A DNA stretch of 38,101 nucleotides from Salinihabitans flavidus (GCF_900110425.1 NZ_FODS01000030.1:1-38101), one strand, 5' to 3'. Counted from the stretch's first letter, positions 7,574 to 16,440 are shown. Notes: generated from the letters alone by a model not told the origin. Program-made: numbers and translations.

Positions 7574-9406
7574 ATGGACGATCAGAACAGAAATCTCATC
7601 CTCGCGACCGTTCTCAGTTTCGTGGTGATTCTGGTCTGGTTCGTCATGTTCCCGCCACCTGAGCAACCGGCAGAAGACCCCAATGCCCCGGTTGCGAACG
7701 TTGAGGATGGCACCCCGCCCGTGGCCGATGTTCCCGCATCCCCCACGGAGAGCCCCACCGAAACCGGCACGGACAGCGCGCAAACCGCCGCCGATGCGCC
7801 GCGCGTCGACATTTCCACCGCGCGACTGTCAGGGTCGATCTCCCTCATGGGCGGGCGGATCGACGATCTTGACCTCAAGGACTACCGCGAAACGATTGAG
7901 CCTGACTCCCCGACCGTAACCCTCTTGTCGCCACGCGGGGAAGCGGGAGCCTATTATGCGCTTTATGGCTGGGCCCCCGGGTCAGGTCTGTCGTTCGAGG
8001 CCGTGCCCGGCGCGAATACCGTCTGGTCGCTCGAAAGTGGCGACACCCTGACGGAAACCTCCCCGATAACCCTGCGCTGGGACAACGGCGAGGGATTGGT
8101 TTTCAGGCGAGAGGTCTCTGTGGATGAGAACTACATGTTCTCCATCCATCAAACGGTGGAAAATACCGGCGCAGGCACTGTTTCGCTAAGACCTTATGGC
8201 CTTCTTGCCCGGCATGGCGAACCCGACGACATGATGAATTTCTTCATTCTGCATGAGGGTGTCGTCGGCATGGCAGATGGGGAATTGACTGAAATCGACT
8301 ATGACGACATCACGGATTTCAGCTTCGATCAGCGCGAAGGCGCGCGCGCCGAAAATACCCAGGTCTCTGAAAACGGGTGGATCGGTTTCACCGACCACTA
8401 CTGGATGACAACCCTTATCCCGGCCGCGAACACCCCATTCGCACAAGTCACCAAATACGATGAACAGCGCGACATCTACCAGACCAGAACGGACTTGCCG
8501 ACCCGAACCCTCGCCCCTGGTGAGCAAACGACCGCCAGCAGTCAGCTTTTCGCCGGCGCAAAGGAATGGGAGACGATCCGCAACTACCAGAACGAAGGCA
8601 ATGTCGCACGCTTTCTCGACAGCATCGACTGGGGTTGGTTCTTCTTCCTGACCAAGCCGATCTTCGCGGTGTTGCACTGGATCAACAAGGCGCTCGTTGG
8701 CATCGGCCTCTCGGGCAGCATGGGGTGGTCAATTATCGGGCTGACCCTTCTGATCAAGGCCATTCTCTTTCCGCTGGCGTATAAATCCTACGTATCAATG
8801 GCGAAGATGAAGGAACTTCAGCCCCAGATGGAGAAGATCAAGGAAGAGGCTGGTGACGACCGCCAGAAACTTCAGCAATCCATGATGGAGCTCTACAAGA
8901 AGGAAAAGGTGAACCCCGCCTCTGGCTGTTTGCCGATCCTGTTGCAGATCCCGATCTTCTTCTCGCTCTACAAGGTGATCTTCGTCACGCTGGAGCTGCG
9001 CCACGCCCCCTGGATCGGCTGGATCAATGACCTGTCAGCCCCCGACCCGTCCTCGATCCTGAATCTCTTTGGTCTCATGCCCTGGGGCACGCCGGACCCG
9101 AATTCGATCCTATTCATCTTCTCTCTTGGTGTTCTGCCGATCCTCCTTGGTGTTTCAATGTGGCTTCAGCAGAAACTCAACCCGGCGCCCACAGACCCGA
9201 CTCAGAAGATGATCTTTGCCTGGATGCCTTGGGTGTTCATGTTCATGCTTGGCACGTTCGCCAGCGGACTTGTGCTCTACTGGATCAGCAACAACACGAT
9301 CACCTTCATTCAACAGTACGGAATCATGCGCATCCAGGGCTACAAACCCGATGTCTTCGGCAATATCAAACGCGGGTTCAAGCGCAAATCCAAGGCGGAT
9401 GAATGA
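7574..9406 (+). CDS. yidC: Membrane protein insertase YidC
   Basis: Inner-membrane insertase of 610 residues that inserts and folds membrane proteins alone or with SecYEG. Residues 1-24 (MDDQNRNLILATVLSFVVIL and onward) form the N-terminal membrane anchor. A Pro/Glu/Thr-rich linker and the large periplasmic beta domain occupy about 30-350. The conserved C-terminal insertase core follows, with FFFLTKPIFAVLHWINK, GWSIIGLTLLIKAILFPL and several membrane segments, and ends in the basic tail GFKRKSKADE. This is the long Gram-negative form. The frame runs upstream to 7517, but ATG 7574 has GGAAGG upstream and gives the canonical start. The next gene is yihA, as in many alphaproteobacteria, but rnpA and rpmH, often upstream, are absent here. 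Confidence 0.96.
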   Translation: MDDQNRNLILATVLSFVVILVWFVMFPPPEQPAEDPNAPVANVEDGTPPVADVPASPTESPTETGTDSAQTAADAPRVDISTARLSGSISLMGGRIDDLDLKDYRETIEPDSPTVTLLSPRGEAGAYYALYGWAPGSGLSFEAVPGANTVWSLESGDTLTETSPITLRWDNGEGLVFRREVSVDENYMFSIHQTVENTGAGTVSLRPYGLLARHGEPDDMMNFFILHEGVVGMADGELTEIDYDDITDFSFDQREGARAENTQVSENGWIGFTDHYWMTTLIPAANTPFAQVTKYDEQRDIYQTRTDLPTRTLAPGEQTTASSQLFAGAKEWETIRNYQNEGNVARFLDSIDWGWFFFLTKPIFAVLHWINKALVGIGLSGSMGWSIIGLTLLIKAILFPLAYKSYVSMAKMKELQPQMEKIKEEAGDDRQKLQQSMMELYKKEKVNPASGCLPILLQIPIFFSLYKVIFVTLELRHAPWIGWINDLSAPDPSSILNLFGLMPWGTPDPNSILFIFSLGVLPILLGVSMWLQQKLNPAPTDPTQKMIFAWMPWVFMFMLGTFASGLVLYWISNNTITFIQQYGIMRIQGYKPDVFGNIKRGFKRKSKADE

Positions 9407-9434
9407 TGGTCTCTGACCAAGGGGCGACCACCTG

Positions 9435-10091
9435 ATGGAGCAACTGCCCTTCCCCCTGGCGCAAGAGCCGGACGAAGCAGACCATGAGGCCGGACGCAAA
9501 CTGTTCGCCGGGAATAACAGTGACTTCCTGAAAGGGGTGGTCGCCATGTCCGGCCTACCACCCGCGGACCGGATGGAGGTTTGCTTTGCCGGGCGTTCGA
9601 ATGTGGGAAAATCCAGTTTGATCAACGCATTGACGGGTCGCAAGGGGCTTGCACGCGCTTCCAACACGCCCGGTCGTACGCAGGAAATCAACTACTTCTC
9701 CCTTGCTGAGAGCCATTATCTTGTGGACCTTCCCGGCTACGGGTTTGCCAATGCTCCCCTACCCGTGGTCGAAAAGTGGCAGCGGTTGCTCAAACAGTAT
9801 CTCTCTGGCCGCGCATCGTTGCGCCGGGCCTTCGTGCTGATCGACATGCGCCACGGAATCAAGAAAGTCGATGAGGAGATTTTGTCCCTGCTCGACAACT
9901 CCGCCGTGACCTTTCAGGTCGTGATGACCAAGGCCGACAAGATCAAGGCGCAGGAGCAGGACAAGGTTCTTTCACAGGTGCGCGACAAGCTCGCAAAACA
10001 TCCCGCCGCCTACCCGGAGATCGTGGTCACATCTTCGGAGAAGGGCGGAGGGATCGCAACGCTCCGCGCCATCATCGCAAAGCTGGAATAG
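9435..10091 (+). CDS. yihA: Ribosome biogenesis GTP-binding protein YihA/YsxC (EngB)
   Basis: A 218-residue TRAFAC-class GTPase needed for maturation of the 50S subunit. The G motifs are in order: G1 GRSNVGKSS (53-61), a G2 threonine in the NTPGRTQEINYF block, G3 DLPGYGFA, G4 TKADK and a G5-like TSSEKGGG. The family also has an N-terminal region before G1 like the one here. It begins 28 bp after yidC, so the two are probably cotranscribed, and a purine stretch (AAGGGG) precedes the ATG. It is linked to SecY and YidC only loosely, through ribosome and membrane protein production. Confidence 0.95.
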   Translation: MEQLPFPLAQEPDEADHEAGRKLFAGNNSDFLKGVVAMSGLPPADRMEVCFAGRSNVGKSSLINALTGRKGLARASNTPGRTQEINYFSLAESHYLVDLPGYGFANAPLPVVEKWQRLLKQYLSGRASLRRAFVLIDMRHGIKKVDEEILSLLDNSAVTFQVVMTKADKIKAQEQDKVLSQVRDKLAKHPAAYPEIVVTSSEKGGGIATLRAIIAKLE

Positions 10092-10107
10092 CCAGCGCAG
10101 GTAAGGC

Positions 10108-10136
10108 TTGCACGGCGGCACGCCATTCGGGATAAC
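10108..10136 (+). promoter_or_regulatory. Candidate promoter for argB
   Basis: TTGCAC (10108-10113) and GATAAC (10131-10136) are exactly 17 bp apart, with the -10 matching the consensus at four of six bases. It ends 21 bp before the argB start and lies in the only sizeable gap (66 bp) of the yidC-yihA-argB run. Confidence 0.45.
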
Positions 10137-10157
10137 CCTCTGACGAGGGATCAGCAG

Positions 10158-11021
10158 ATGAAGAAGCAAGACATGAACCGCGACTGGATCGCCACCGCCC
10201 GCACACTGTCACAAGCGCTGCCTTACCTCCAACGCTATACGGGCGCAACTGTCGTGATCAAGCTTGGTGGTCATGCCATGGGCAGCGACGACGCGATGGA
10301 GGATTTCGCCCGCGATGTCGTTCTGATGCAGCAGGTCGGCGTGAACCCGGTCATCGTGCATGGTGGCGGCCCGATGATCAACGCGATGCTCGACAAGCTC
10401 GACATCCCCTCCAGTTTCGTCGACGGCAAGCGCGTCACAGATCGCGCAACAGTCGAAGTGGTCGAGATGGTACTCTCTGGGCTGGTGAACAAGCGAATTG
10501 TTCAGGCAATCAACCGGCAAGGTGGCAAAGCGGTCGGTCTTTCGGGAAAAGATGCGGATCTGATGATCTGCGATCAGACCAATCCCGACCTCGGGTTCGT
10601 CGGCACACCGGCGGAATTGAATCCCGACATCTTGTACAATCTCTTTGGGCACAACGTCATTCCGGTGATCGCACCGCTTGGCGCAGGCCACGCGGGTGAA
10701 ACGTTCAACGTCAATGGAGACACGGCAGCGGGGGCCATAGCCGGCGCGCTCAAGGCAGATCGCCTGCTGCTGCTGACCGATGTCGCCGGCGTGATGTCTC
10801 CCGAAGGCGACGTTATCACCGAACTGACGGCCCATCAGATTCGCGATCTGATTGCCGACGGCACAATTGCAGGTGGAATGATCCCCAAGACCGAAACGGC
10901 ACTCCGGGCGATCGAAGACGGCGTGCGCGCCGTGGTTATCCTGGATGGGCGAGCGCCAAATGCTTGCCTCCTGGAGCTTTTCACAGAGCATGGCGCCGGC
11001 TCGCTCATCCGTGCGGACTGA
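10158..11021 (+). CDS. argB: Acetylglutamate kinase
   Basis: Phosphorylates N-acetyl-L-glutamate, the second step of the acetylated ornithine/arginine pathway, in the cytosol. The 287-residue chain has the amino acid kinase fold: [11 protein letters not shown] near the N-terminus (nucleotide-binding lysine and glycines), the substrate loop [35 protein letters not shown], and [10 protein letters not shown] with GGMIPK near the C-terminus. The N-terminal helix ([15 protein letters not shown]) before the kinase core is typical of the hexameric, arginine-inhibited class, so feedback control by arginine is expected. ATG 10158 is chosen with GAGG upstream; a second ATG at 10173 (MNRDW) is a possible alternative. 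The His in GGHAM replaces the more usual Asn, which is a minor oddity. Confidence 0.96.
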   Translation: MKKQDMNRDWIATARTLSQALPYLQRYTGATVVIKLGGHAMGSDDAMEDFARDVVLMQQVGVNPVIVHGGGPMINAMLDKLDIPSSFVDGKRVTDRATVEVVEMVLSGLVNKRIVQAINRQGGKAVGLSGKDADLMICDQTNPDLGFVGTPAELNPDILYNLFGHNVIPVIAPLGAGHAGETFNVNGDTAAGAIAGALKADRLLLLTDVAGVMSPEGDVITELTAHQIRDLIADGTIAGGMIPKTETALRAIEDGVRAVVILDGRAPNACLLELFTEHGAGSLIRAD

Positions 11022-11132
11022 ACACCGGCGTATAGTACTCTTGGGTGAAAACCTGCCCATGACAGGGTGGTCGCAAGGTCCGCATGAAAAATGGTACCTT
11101 GATCCCGCTGAACGAGAGGCCATTCTGCTACC

Positions 11133-11621
11133 ATGACACGTCGCCTCATTCTGCTACGCCATGCCAAGTCAAGCTGGAAGACTTCGGGGCCGGATCACGA
11201 CCGCCCCCTGAATGCGCGCGGACGCAAATCGGCGGACGCGATCGGCAACTGGCTTCGAATGGCGGGCCATCTTCCCGATCAGATCCTGTGCTCCACATCC
11301 CGCCGCACCGTGGAAACCTGCACGCGGCTGGGGCTCGATGTCGTGCCGGAACTGCGGGGGGAGCTCTTCCACGCCGAGCCGGAGGAGATGCTGGCCTGCC
11401 TGAAACAGGCCGAGGGCCGGTGCGTGATGATGATCGGCCACAATCCCGGGATCGGGGCGTTTGCCGGGCGTCTGGTGACATCCCCGCCCGCACACGACCG
11501 CTTTGACGACTATCCCACGGGCGCCACGGCGGTGATCGGGTTCGACTTGTCCAGTTGGAACAGGGTTGCCGTCGGCACCGGCCATATTGTGGTTTTCACG
11601 GTTCCGCGCGACCTTCTCTGA
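11133..11621 (+). CDS. SixA-type histidine phosphatase
   Basis: A 162-residue member of the histidine phosphatase (phosphoglycerate mutase-like) superfamily. The N-terminus LILLRHAKSSW has the catalytic RHG-type motif with His10 as the phosphate acceptor. It is followed by DRPLNARGR, SRRTVET (second conserved Arg) and the second His in MMIGHNPGIG (His103). Small size and the RHAKS variant fit the SixA group, whose E. coli founder dephosphorylates phosphohistidine domains of relay or phosphotransferase proteins. The substrate here is unknown. It is 111 bp downstream of argB on the same strand and closes the plus-strand run at a terminator. Confidence 0.85.
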   Translation: MTRRLILLRHAKSSWKTSGPDHDRPLNARGRKSADAIGNWLRMAGHLPDQILCSTSRRTVETCTRLGLDVVPELRGELFHAEPEEMLACLKQAEGRCVMMIGHNPGIGAFAGRLVTSPPAHDRFDDYPTGATAVIGFDLSSWNRVAVGTGHIVVFTVPRDLL

Positions 11622-11631
11622 ACTGCGTCAT

Positions 11632-11664
11632 GGAAACGCCCCGCAGGGTGGCCGGGGCGTTTCC
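11632..11664. terminator. Bidirectional terminator between the SixA-type gene and bztD
   Basis: GGAAACGCCCC (11632-11642) and GGGGCGTTTCC (11654-11664) form a perfect 11-bp stem with an 11-nt loop. It sits between two convergent genes, 10 bp after the phosphatase stop and 21 bp after the bztD stop. AAA/TTT at the stem base gives short U-rich ends in both directions. Confidence 0.75.
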
Positions 11665-11685
11665 GAGTTGTGAGATTTCGCGGTC

Positions 11686-12477
11686 TCAGTGTCCGAGGAT
11701 CTGGCTCAGGAACAGTTTTGTCCGCTCGCTTCTGGGGTTGTTGAAGAACTCTTCGGGTTCGTTCTGCTCCACGATCTGGCCCTGATCCATGAAGATGACG
11801 CGGTTCGCGACCTGACGGGCAAAGCCCATCTCATGCGTCACGCAAAGCATCGTCATACCCTCTTCGGCAAGCTCGATCATCGTGTCGAGCACCTCCTTGA
11901 TCATCTCCGGGTCGAGCGCCGATGTCGGCTCGTCAAACAGCATGATCCGCGGCTTCATGCAGAGCGAGCGGGCGATGGCCACCCGCTGCTGCTGCCCACC
12001 CGAAAGCTGTCCGGGATACTTGTCGGCCTGTTCGGGGATCTTCACCTTTTCAAGGAAATGCATCGCGATTTCCTCGGCCTCGCGCTTGGGCGTCTTGCGC
12101 ACCCAGATCGGCGCCAGTGTGCAGTTTTCCAGAATCGTCAGATGCGGGAACAGGTTGAAATGCTGAAACACCATTCCGACCTCGGACCGGATCTTGTCGA
12201 TGTTCTTGAGATCGTTCGAAAGCACCGTTCCATCCACCACGATCCGGCCCTGCTGGTGTTCCTCCAGCGCGTTGAGACAGCGGATCAGCGTGGATTTGCC
12301 CGACCCGGACGGCCCTGCGATGACGATTCGCTCACCGTTGTAAACCGTCAGGTCAATGTCTCGAAGCACATGAAAGGCCCCGAACCATTTGTTCATGTTG
12401 GAGATTTCAATCGCGATCTCATCCGAGACCTGCATCTTGGAACGGTCGATTTCACGTTCAGTGGCAAGATCAGACAT
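11686..12477 (-). CDS. bztD: Amino acid ABC transporter ATP-binding protein (BztD/AapP type)
   Basis: Cytoplasmic ATPase that drives the polar amino acid importer encoded upstream. The 263 residues show a Walker [11 protein letters not shown]-loop [11 protein letters not shown], signature [15 protein letters not shown], Walker [15 protein letters not shown] and switch His in [10 protein letters not shown], all intact. The sequence is typical of the GlnQ/AapP/BztD group. A 28-residue N-terminal extension precedes the ABC fold ([19 protein letters not shown]). AAGGAG lies 8 nt before the ATG. It is the last gene of the bztABCD operon, 15 nt after bztC, and ends at the bidirectional terminator. 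Confidence 0.93.
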   Translation of the reverse strand: MSDLATEREIDRSKMQVSDEIAIEISNMNKWFGAFHVLRDIDLTVYNGERIVIAGPSGSGKSTLIRCLNALEEHQQGRIVVDGTVLSNDLKNIDKIRSEVGMVFQHFNLFPHLTILENCTLAPIWVRKTPKREAEEIAMHFLEKVKIPEQADKYPGQLSGGQQQRVAIARSLCMKPRIMLFDEPTSALDPEMIKEVLDTMIELAEEGMTMLCVTHEMGFARQVANRVIFMDQGQIVEQNEPEEFFNNPRSERTKLFLSQILGH

Positions 12478-12492
12478 AGCATGATCTCCTTA

Positions 12493-13803
12493 TCAATGGC
12501 CGGTCTGAAGCTTGCGCTCCAGGTACATGGAATAACGGGACATTCCGAAGCAGAAGACGAAGAACATCAGCGCGATGAAGCCGTAAAGCTCCCACACGAT
12601 GCCGTTCCAGTTCGAATCCGCCCGGATCGCGTTGGACAGACCGAGCGGATCGAGCAGACCGATGATGGACACGAGCGTCGTGTCCTTGAACAGCCCGATA
12701 AACGTCGAGACGATGCCCGGAATCGAGATCTTCAGCGCCTGCGGCATGATGATCAGCCGCTGTGCCTGCCAGTAGTTCAGGCCAAGGCTGTCCGCCCCCT
12801 CATATTGTCCCTTCGGCAACGCGGCAAGACCGCCGCGAATGACCTCGGCCATATAGGCGGAGGCAAAGAGTGTCGCCATGATGATCACGCGAAGGATGAT
12901 ATCGAAGTTCGTCCCCGGCGGCATGAAGATATTGAGCAGGGTCGAGGCGACGAACAACAGCGTGATCAGCGGCACGCCCCGAATGAACTCGATAAAACCG
13001 ACACAGAGCGATTTGACGATCAGAAGATCGGATTTGCGCCCCAGTGCAAGCACGATCCCAAGTGGAAGAGACATCCCGATCGCCACAACACCGATCGTCA
13101 GTGACAGCATCATGCCCCCGAAGTCACGGCTTCTCACGCCCTCGAGCCCAAGAGGGATGAGGTTGGCAAGCCATGATGTGATCGGGCTGAACAGGACCAG
13201 CCACCAGATCAGGGCGGTAACGGCCCCCGCGATGATGCCCGCAAGGCTGTTCACGCGGACCTCCACCGATTTATAGACGAAATAGCCGATGACAAATCCC
13301 GCGGCAGCCCCCAGTGGCCCCCAAATCGACCCGCCCCAAAGAAGCCAGGGAAACAGGAACGGATAAACCGCCGAGAAGTAGAGAAGCCTTGTCGGAACCT
13401 TGTCCGCAAACAGGACCGGGGCAAGGGCCACGGCCAGAAGCACGAATGCCATGATGGGCCGCCAATAGAACTGCGATGGATAGAACCCGAAGAACAGTTG
13501 TATCCAGCGCTCGCGTATCACGCCCCAGCAGGCACCGCTTGCGCCATGCTCCCCAACAGATCCCACCGCCACGAGAATTTCGCGGCATTCCCTGAGGGAT
13601 CCTGCATTCCATGTCGGCGAAATGAGCCACGGCAGGATGCCGGACAGCACATAATAGATGAACAGCACTGAAAGAACCGTCAGAATGCTGTTGAACCACC
13701 CCGAGAAGAGATTTTCGCGCATCCACCCGATCACGCCCACCTCGGTCAACGGCGGCTCCCGTTCGGGCAGCATCTCTGTTCGAACAAATGAAAGGTTGCT
13801 CAT
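12493..13803 (-). CDS. bztC: Amino acid ABC transporter permease (BztC/AapM type)
   Basis: Inner-membrane permease of 436 residues, forming a heterodimer with BztB. It is much longer than ordinary HisM/GlnP permeases (about 220 residues), as known for the Bzt and Aap systems. The N-terminal half adds extra membrane segments (LTVLSVLFIYYVLSGILPWL, then more after residue 100). The C-terminal half is the regular permease domain with the cytoplasmic EAA loop around GGLAALPKGQYEGADSLGL and PQALKISIPGIVS, which docks on the ATPase. It starts one nucleotide after the bztB stop, so translation is probably coupled. Substrate range is inferred from the R. capsulatus BztABCD system (Glu, Gln, Asp, Asn). 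Confidence 0.92.
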   Translation of the reverse strand: MSNLSFVRTEMLPEREPPLTEVGVIGWMRENLFSGWFNSILTVLSVLFIYYVLSGILPWLISPTWNAGSLRECREILVAVGSVGEHGASGACWGVIRERWIQLFFGFYPSQFYWRPIMAFVLLAVALAPVLFADKVPTRLLYFSAVYPFLFPWLLWGGSIWGPLGAAAGFVIGYFVYKSVEVRVNSLAGIIAGAVTALIWWLVLFSPITSWLANLIPLGLEGVRSRDFGGMMLSLTIGVVAIGMSLPLGIVLALGRKSDLLIVKSLCVGFIEFIRGVPLITLLFVASTLLNIFMPPGTNFDIILRVIIMATLFASAYMAEVIRGGLAALPKGQYEGADSLGLNYWQAQRLIIMPQALKISIPGIVSTFIGLFKDTTLVSIIGLLDPLGLSNAIRADSNWNGIVWELYGFIALMFFVFCFGMSRYSMYLERKLQTGH

Positions 13804-13804
13804 G

Positions 13805-15070
13805 TCACCGCTCCACCAGTTTTACGCGGTTGTTGTACCAGTTCATTACCGCAGAGATCATAAGACTGATCATCAGATAGATCAGCATGCCCAACATGAC
13901 GGTCTCAAGCTCGCGCCCGGTCTGGTTCAGGGTGATCCCCATCAAGGTGCCCGTCAGGTCCATATACCCCACCGCGATAGCCAGAGAGCTGTTCTTGGTC
14001 AGGTTGAGGTACTGCGAAATGAGCGGCGGAATGATCACCCGAAGGGCCTGCGGCAGAACCACCAGATTCATGACGCGTCGAGGGCGAAGGCCAAGTGCTG
14101 CGGCAGCCTCGGTCTGCCCGCCGCTGACCGCCATGATGCCGGACCGCACGATTTCTGCCACGAAAGCCGAGGTATAGAGCGACAGGGCCAGCCACAAGGC
14201 AATCAACGAATTGCGCATGTAGATGCCGCCGGCAAAATTGAAGCCGCGAAGCGCCGGGTATTCGAGTTGCGCCCCGAGTAGAATGAACACGATGCCAACT
14301 GGCACAATCAGCAAACCAAGCTGAAGATACCAGGTTGTTGGACGAAGGCCTGTCGCCTCCTGAATCCTGTCAGCGCGTCGGCGCACGCGCCGAATAGCGA
14401 AAATGCTGATGGCCAGAACCGCAAATACGATCAGCCAGTCGAGTGATCCCCCGACCACGGCGTCGACCTCTTCGGCGCCAGTGGCCGTAACGCTGTTGGT
14501 GAATTCGATCGCCGGAATGTAAAAACCACGTCCGGTCAGCGCCACACTATCGCCAAGCAGCATGGACGCGGCCGGATTCTCGCCGCGGAAATCCCGTGGT
14601 TGTGGCAGGGTTTCGATCACGATTGCCATGATGAAAACGATCCACAGCAGCAGCGGCACATTGCGGAACATTTCCACATAAACCGTCATGATACGCGCGA
14701 CGAGCCAGTTCTTTGAAAGCCGCAACACGCCGATCACCACCCCGATAACTGTCGCCGTGGCACACCCCAATGCCGCGACCAGTAAGGTGTTCAGCAGGCC
14801 GACAATGGCTGCCCGGAAATGAGAGCTCTGAGAGTTGTATTCGATCAGACGTTGATTGATGTCATAGCCGGCAGGTTCACTCAGAAAACCAAAACTGGGT
14901 TCCTTGCCAAGATCGACAAGGTTCTGCGCGGTATTGCTGATCAACCAGCCAACCAGGATCAGAAACCCGATCAAGGCGACGATCTGAATCGTCATCGAAC
15001 GATACCGGGTGTCGTAAATCAGCATGGATAGCCGAAACGACTCCTTCGGAGGGTCGGTGAGACTTGTCAT
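13805..15070 (-). CDS. bztB: Amino acid ABC transporter permease (BztB/AapQ type)
   Basis: Second inner-membrane permease, 421 residues. Hydrophobic segments include IVALIGFLILVGWLIS, a long central periplasmic insertion (about 150-215) and the C-terminal transport domain. The EAA loop reads RSGIMAVSGGQTEAAAALGL followed by LPQALRVIIPPLISQYLNL. This large form with a split permease domain is characteristic of BztB/AapQ. It lies 137 bp downstream of bztA, the gap being filled by a stable hairpin, and 1 nt upstream of bztC. Expression relative to the binding protein is probably lowered by that hairpin. Confidence 0.92.
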   Translation of the reverse strand: MTSLTDPPKESFRLSMLIYDTRYRSMTIQIVALIGFLILVGWLISNTAQNLVDLGKEPSFGFLSEPAGYDINQRLIEYNSQSSHFRAAIVGLLNTLLVAALGCATATVIGVVIGVLRLSKNWLVARIMTVYVEMFRNVPLLLWIVFIMAIVIETLPQPRDFRGENPAASMLLGDSVALTGRGFYIPAIEFTNSVTATGAEEVDAVVGGSLDWLIVFAVLAISIFAIRRVRRRADRIQEATGLRPTTWYLQLGLLIVPVGIVFILLGAQLEYPALRGFNFAGGIYMRNSLIALWLALSLYTSAFVAEIVRSGIMAVSGGQTEAAAALGLRPRRVMNLVVLPQALRVIIPPLISQYLNLTKNSSLAIAVGYMDLTGTLMGITLNQTGRELETVMLGMLIYLMISLMISAVMNWYNNRVKLVER

Positions 15071-15167
15071 CTGGGATGTTCCCCGTTGTTCGGCCAGTTG
15101 ATTTTTATTGGCGCAGGCGCCATCGGCCGATTTTTGGTTGCTTTCTCAAGCGTTGTCTTCTTACACA

Positions 15168-15195
15168 AAGGGCGCGGAGTTTCCCCCGCGCCCTT
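15168..15195 (-). terminator. Hairpin between bztA and bztB
   Basis: AAGGGCGCGG (15168-15177) and CCGCGCCCTT (15186-15195) form a perfect 10-bp stem with an 8-nt loop, starting 12 nt after the bztA stop codon in the direction of transcription. The downstream RNA (TGTGTAAG) lacks a strong U-tract, so partial termination or protection of the bztA 3' end from decay is more likely than full termination. Such hairpins commonly follow binding-protein genes. Confidence 0.65.
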
Positions 15196-15207
15196 GCGTT
15201 TTGTATT

Positions 15208-16224
15208 TTACCGGAATGGTGGTGCGTAGAGCAGGCCACCGTCGGTCCACTGCGCGTTCAACCCGCGCGCAAGACCGATCGGGGTCTGCTCGCCGATGTG
15301 CTTTTCAAAAAGCTCACCATAGTTGCCACCGGCCATGATCGCACGCTGGGCCCAGTCAGAATCGAGCCCGAGCATCTCACCCAAGTTACCTTCGGTGCCA
15401 AGCAGGCGGTTGACTTCAGGGTTCTCAGTGCCTTCCGCCATCTCTGCGAGATTGTCGGAATTGATACCCATTTCTTCCGCCGCGATCAGCGCGTTGAGCG
15501 TCCAGCGCACAACATCGCCCCATTCATTGTCACCGTGACGAACGAGCGGGCCAAGCGGCTCCTTCGAAATGATCTCGGGAAGAATCACGTGATCGCCCGC
15601 GTTTTCAAAGCTGGCGCGTGTCGCTGCCAGACCGGAGGCGTCGGTGGTGTAAACGTCACAGGCGCCCGCAAGATACTGCTGTTGCGCCTCGGCGTTTGTT
15701 TCGATCGGAACCGGCTCATAGTCCATGTCGTTCTTGCGGAAATAATCCGCGAGATTAAGTTCGGTCGTTGTGCCGGTCTGAATGCAGACAGTCGCGCCGG
15801 ACAGTTCCTTGGCAGAGCTGACCCCCAGAGACTTGGGAACCATGAAGCCCTGACCGTCATAATAGTTGACGCCGGTGAATTCGAACTTCAGATCGACATC
15901 GCGGGACAGCGTCCATGTGGTGTTGCGGGCCAGCATGTCGACCTCGCCCGACGCCAGCGCGGTAAAGCGCGTCTTGCCCGTGGTCGGCACAAACTCGACA
16001 GCCATGGGATCATCCAGAACGGCGGCCGCCACCGCGCGGCAGACAGCCACGTCGAAACCTTGCCATTCACCGTCGGCATCAGGAGCCGAGAAACCCGACA
16101 GACCAGTGGACACACCGCAGTTCAGTTGCCCCCGCGCCTTCACATCGTCAAGCGTCGCCGCCGCAGCAGCGCCAGCCGAAAGGCCAGCAACGGACAGTGC
16201 GCCCAGAATTACAGATTTTTTCAT
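15208..16224 (-). CDS. bztA: Amino acid ABC transporter periplasmic binding protein (BztA/AapJ type)
   Basis: Periplasmic solute-binding protein of 338 residues that captures polar amino acids for BztBC. A signal peptide is clear: basic MKK, a hydrophobic core (SVILGALSVAGLSAG) and a likely cut after the AAAA run before TLDDVKARG. The mature part has the family-3 binding protein blocks GVSTGLSGFSAPD, GFDVAVCRAVAAAV, RFTALASGEVDMLARNTTW, FMVPKSLGVSSAKEL and DVYTTDASGL. ATG 16224 is preceded by AGGAAGAGG. A second in-frame ATG at 16263 also has a strong ribosome site. First gene of the bzt operon, hence likely the most expressed. Confidence 0.94.
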   Translation of the reverse strand: MKKSVILGALSVAGLSAGAAAAATLDDVKARGQLNCGVSTGLSGFSAPDADGEWQGFDVAVCRAVAAAVLDDPMAVEFVPTTGKTRFTALASGEVDMLARNTTWTLSRDVDLKFEFTGVNYYDGQGFMVPKSLGVSSAKELSGATVCIQTGTTTELNLADYFRKNDMDYEPVPIETNAEAQQQYLAGACDVYTTDASGLAATRASFENAGDHVILPEIISKEPLGPLVRHGDNEWGDVVRWTLNALIAAEEMGINSDNLAEMAEGTENPEVNRLLGTEGNLGEMLGLDSDWAQRAIMAGGNYGELFEKHIGEQTPIGLARGLNAQWTDGGLLYAPPFR

Positions 16225-16260
16225 CTTTACCTCTTCCTGTTTATCCACCCTTGCGGGTGA

Positions 16261-16276
16261 CATCACCCGACCTCCT
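16261..16276 (-). promoter_or_regulatory. In-frame upstream start site of bztA
   Basis: On the minus strand a perfect AGGAGG (16276-16271) lies 7 nt upstream of an ATG (16263-16261) that is in frame with bztA. It would add 13 residues (MSPARVDKQEEVK) before the usual signal peptide start. The mRNA here can also fold: ACCCGA/TCGGGT flank the Shine-Dalgarno and could hide it. It may be an alternative start or a leader control element. Confidence 0.4.
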
Positions 16277-16368
16277 CGGGTCAGTGTTTGGGACCGGAAA
16301 GGGCTATACCCTTCAGTGTTGATCAGTTTGGTCGGATTCATCGCAAAACGTCAAGACCGGGATCACGT

Positions 16369-16440
16369 TTGTGAATGATCGCCCCAACGGTGCCTGTTTT
16401 TTGCGTTAAACATTTGAAATACGTTATAAATCATTCACAA
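16369..16440. repeat. 11-bp inverted repeat upstream of bztA
   Basis: TTGTGAATGAT (16369-16379) recurs as its perfect reverse complement ATCATTCACAA (16430-16440), enclosing a 50-bp AT-rich segment with TTTTTTGCG and TTATAA. The right arm overlaps the last codons of the ATP12 gene. It lies 145-216 bp upstream of the bztA start, where an operator pair could act. No regulator is assigned. Confidence 0.4.

Noticed and set aside
11022-11132. Small gene between argB and the SixA-type gene
   Set aside because: The only frames here run out of phase into argB or the phosphatase gene and have no ribosome site.
11689-13104. 471-codon open frame on the plus strand across bztD and bztC
   Set aside because: It spans two real minus-strand genes and their junction, and its translation is Arg/His/Asp-rich without any domain pattern.
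16349-16354. TTGACG as the -35 of the bztA promoter
   Set aside because: No acceptable -10 lies 15-19 bp downstream on the minus strand, so I did not call a promoter here.
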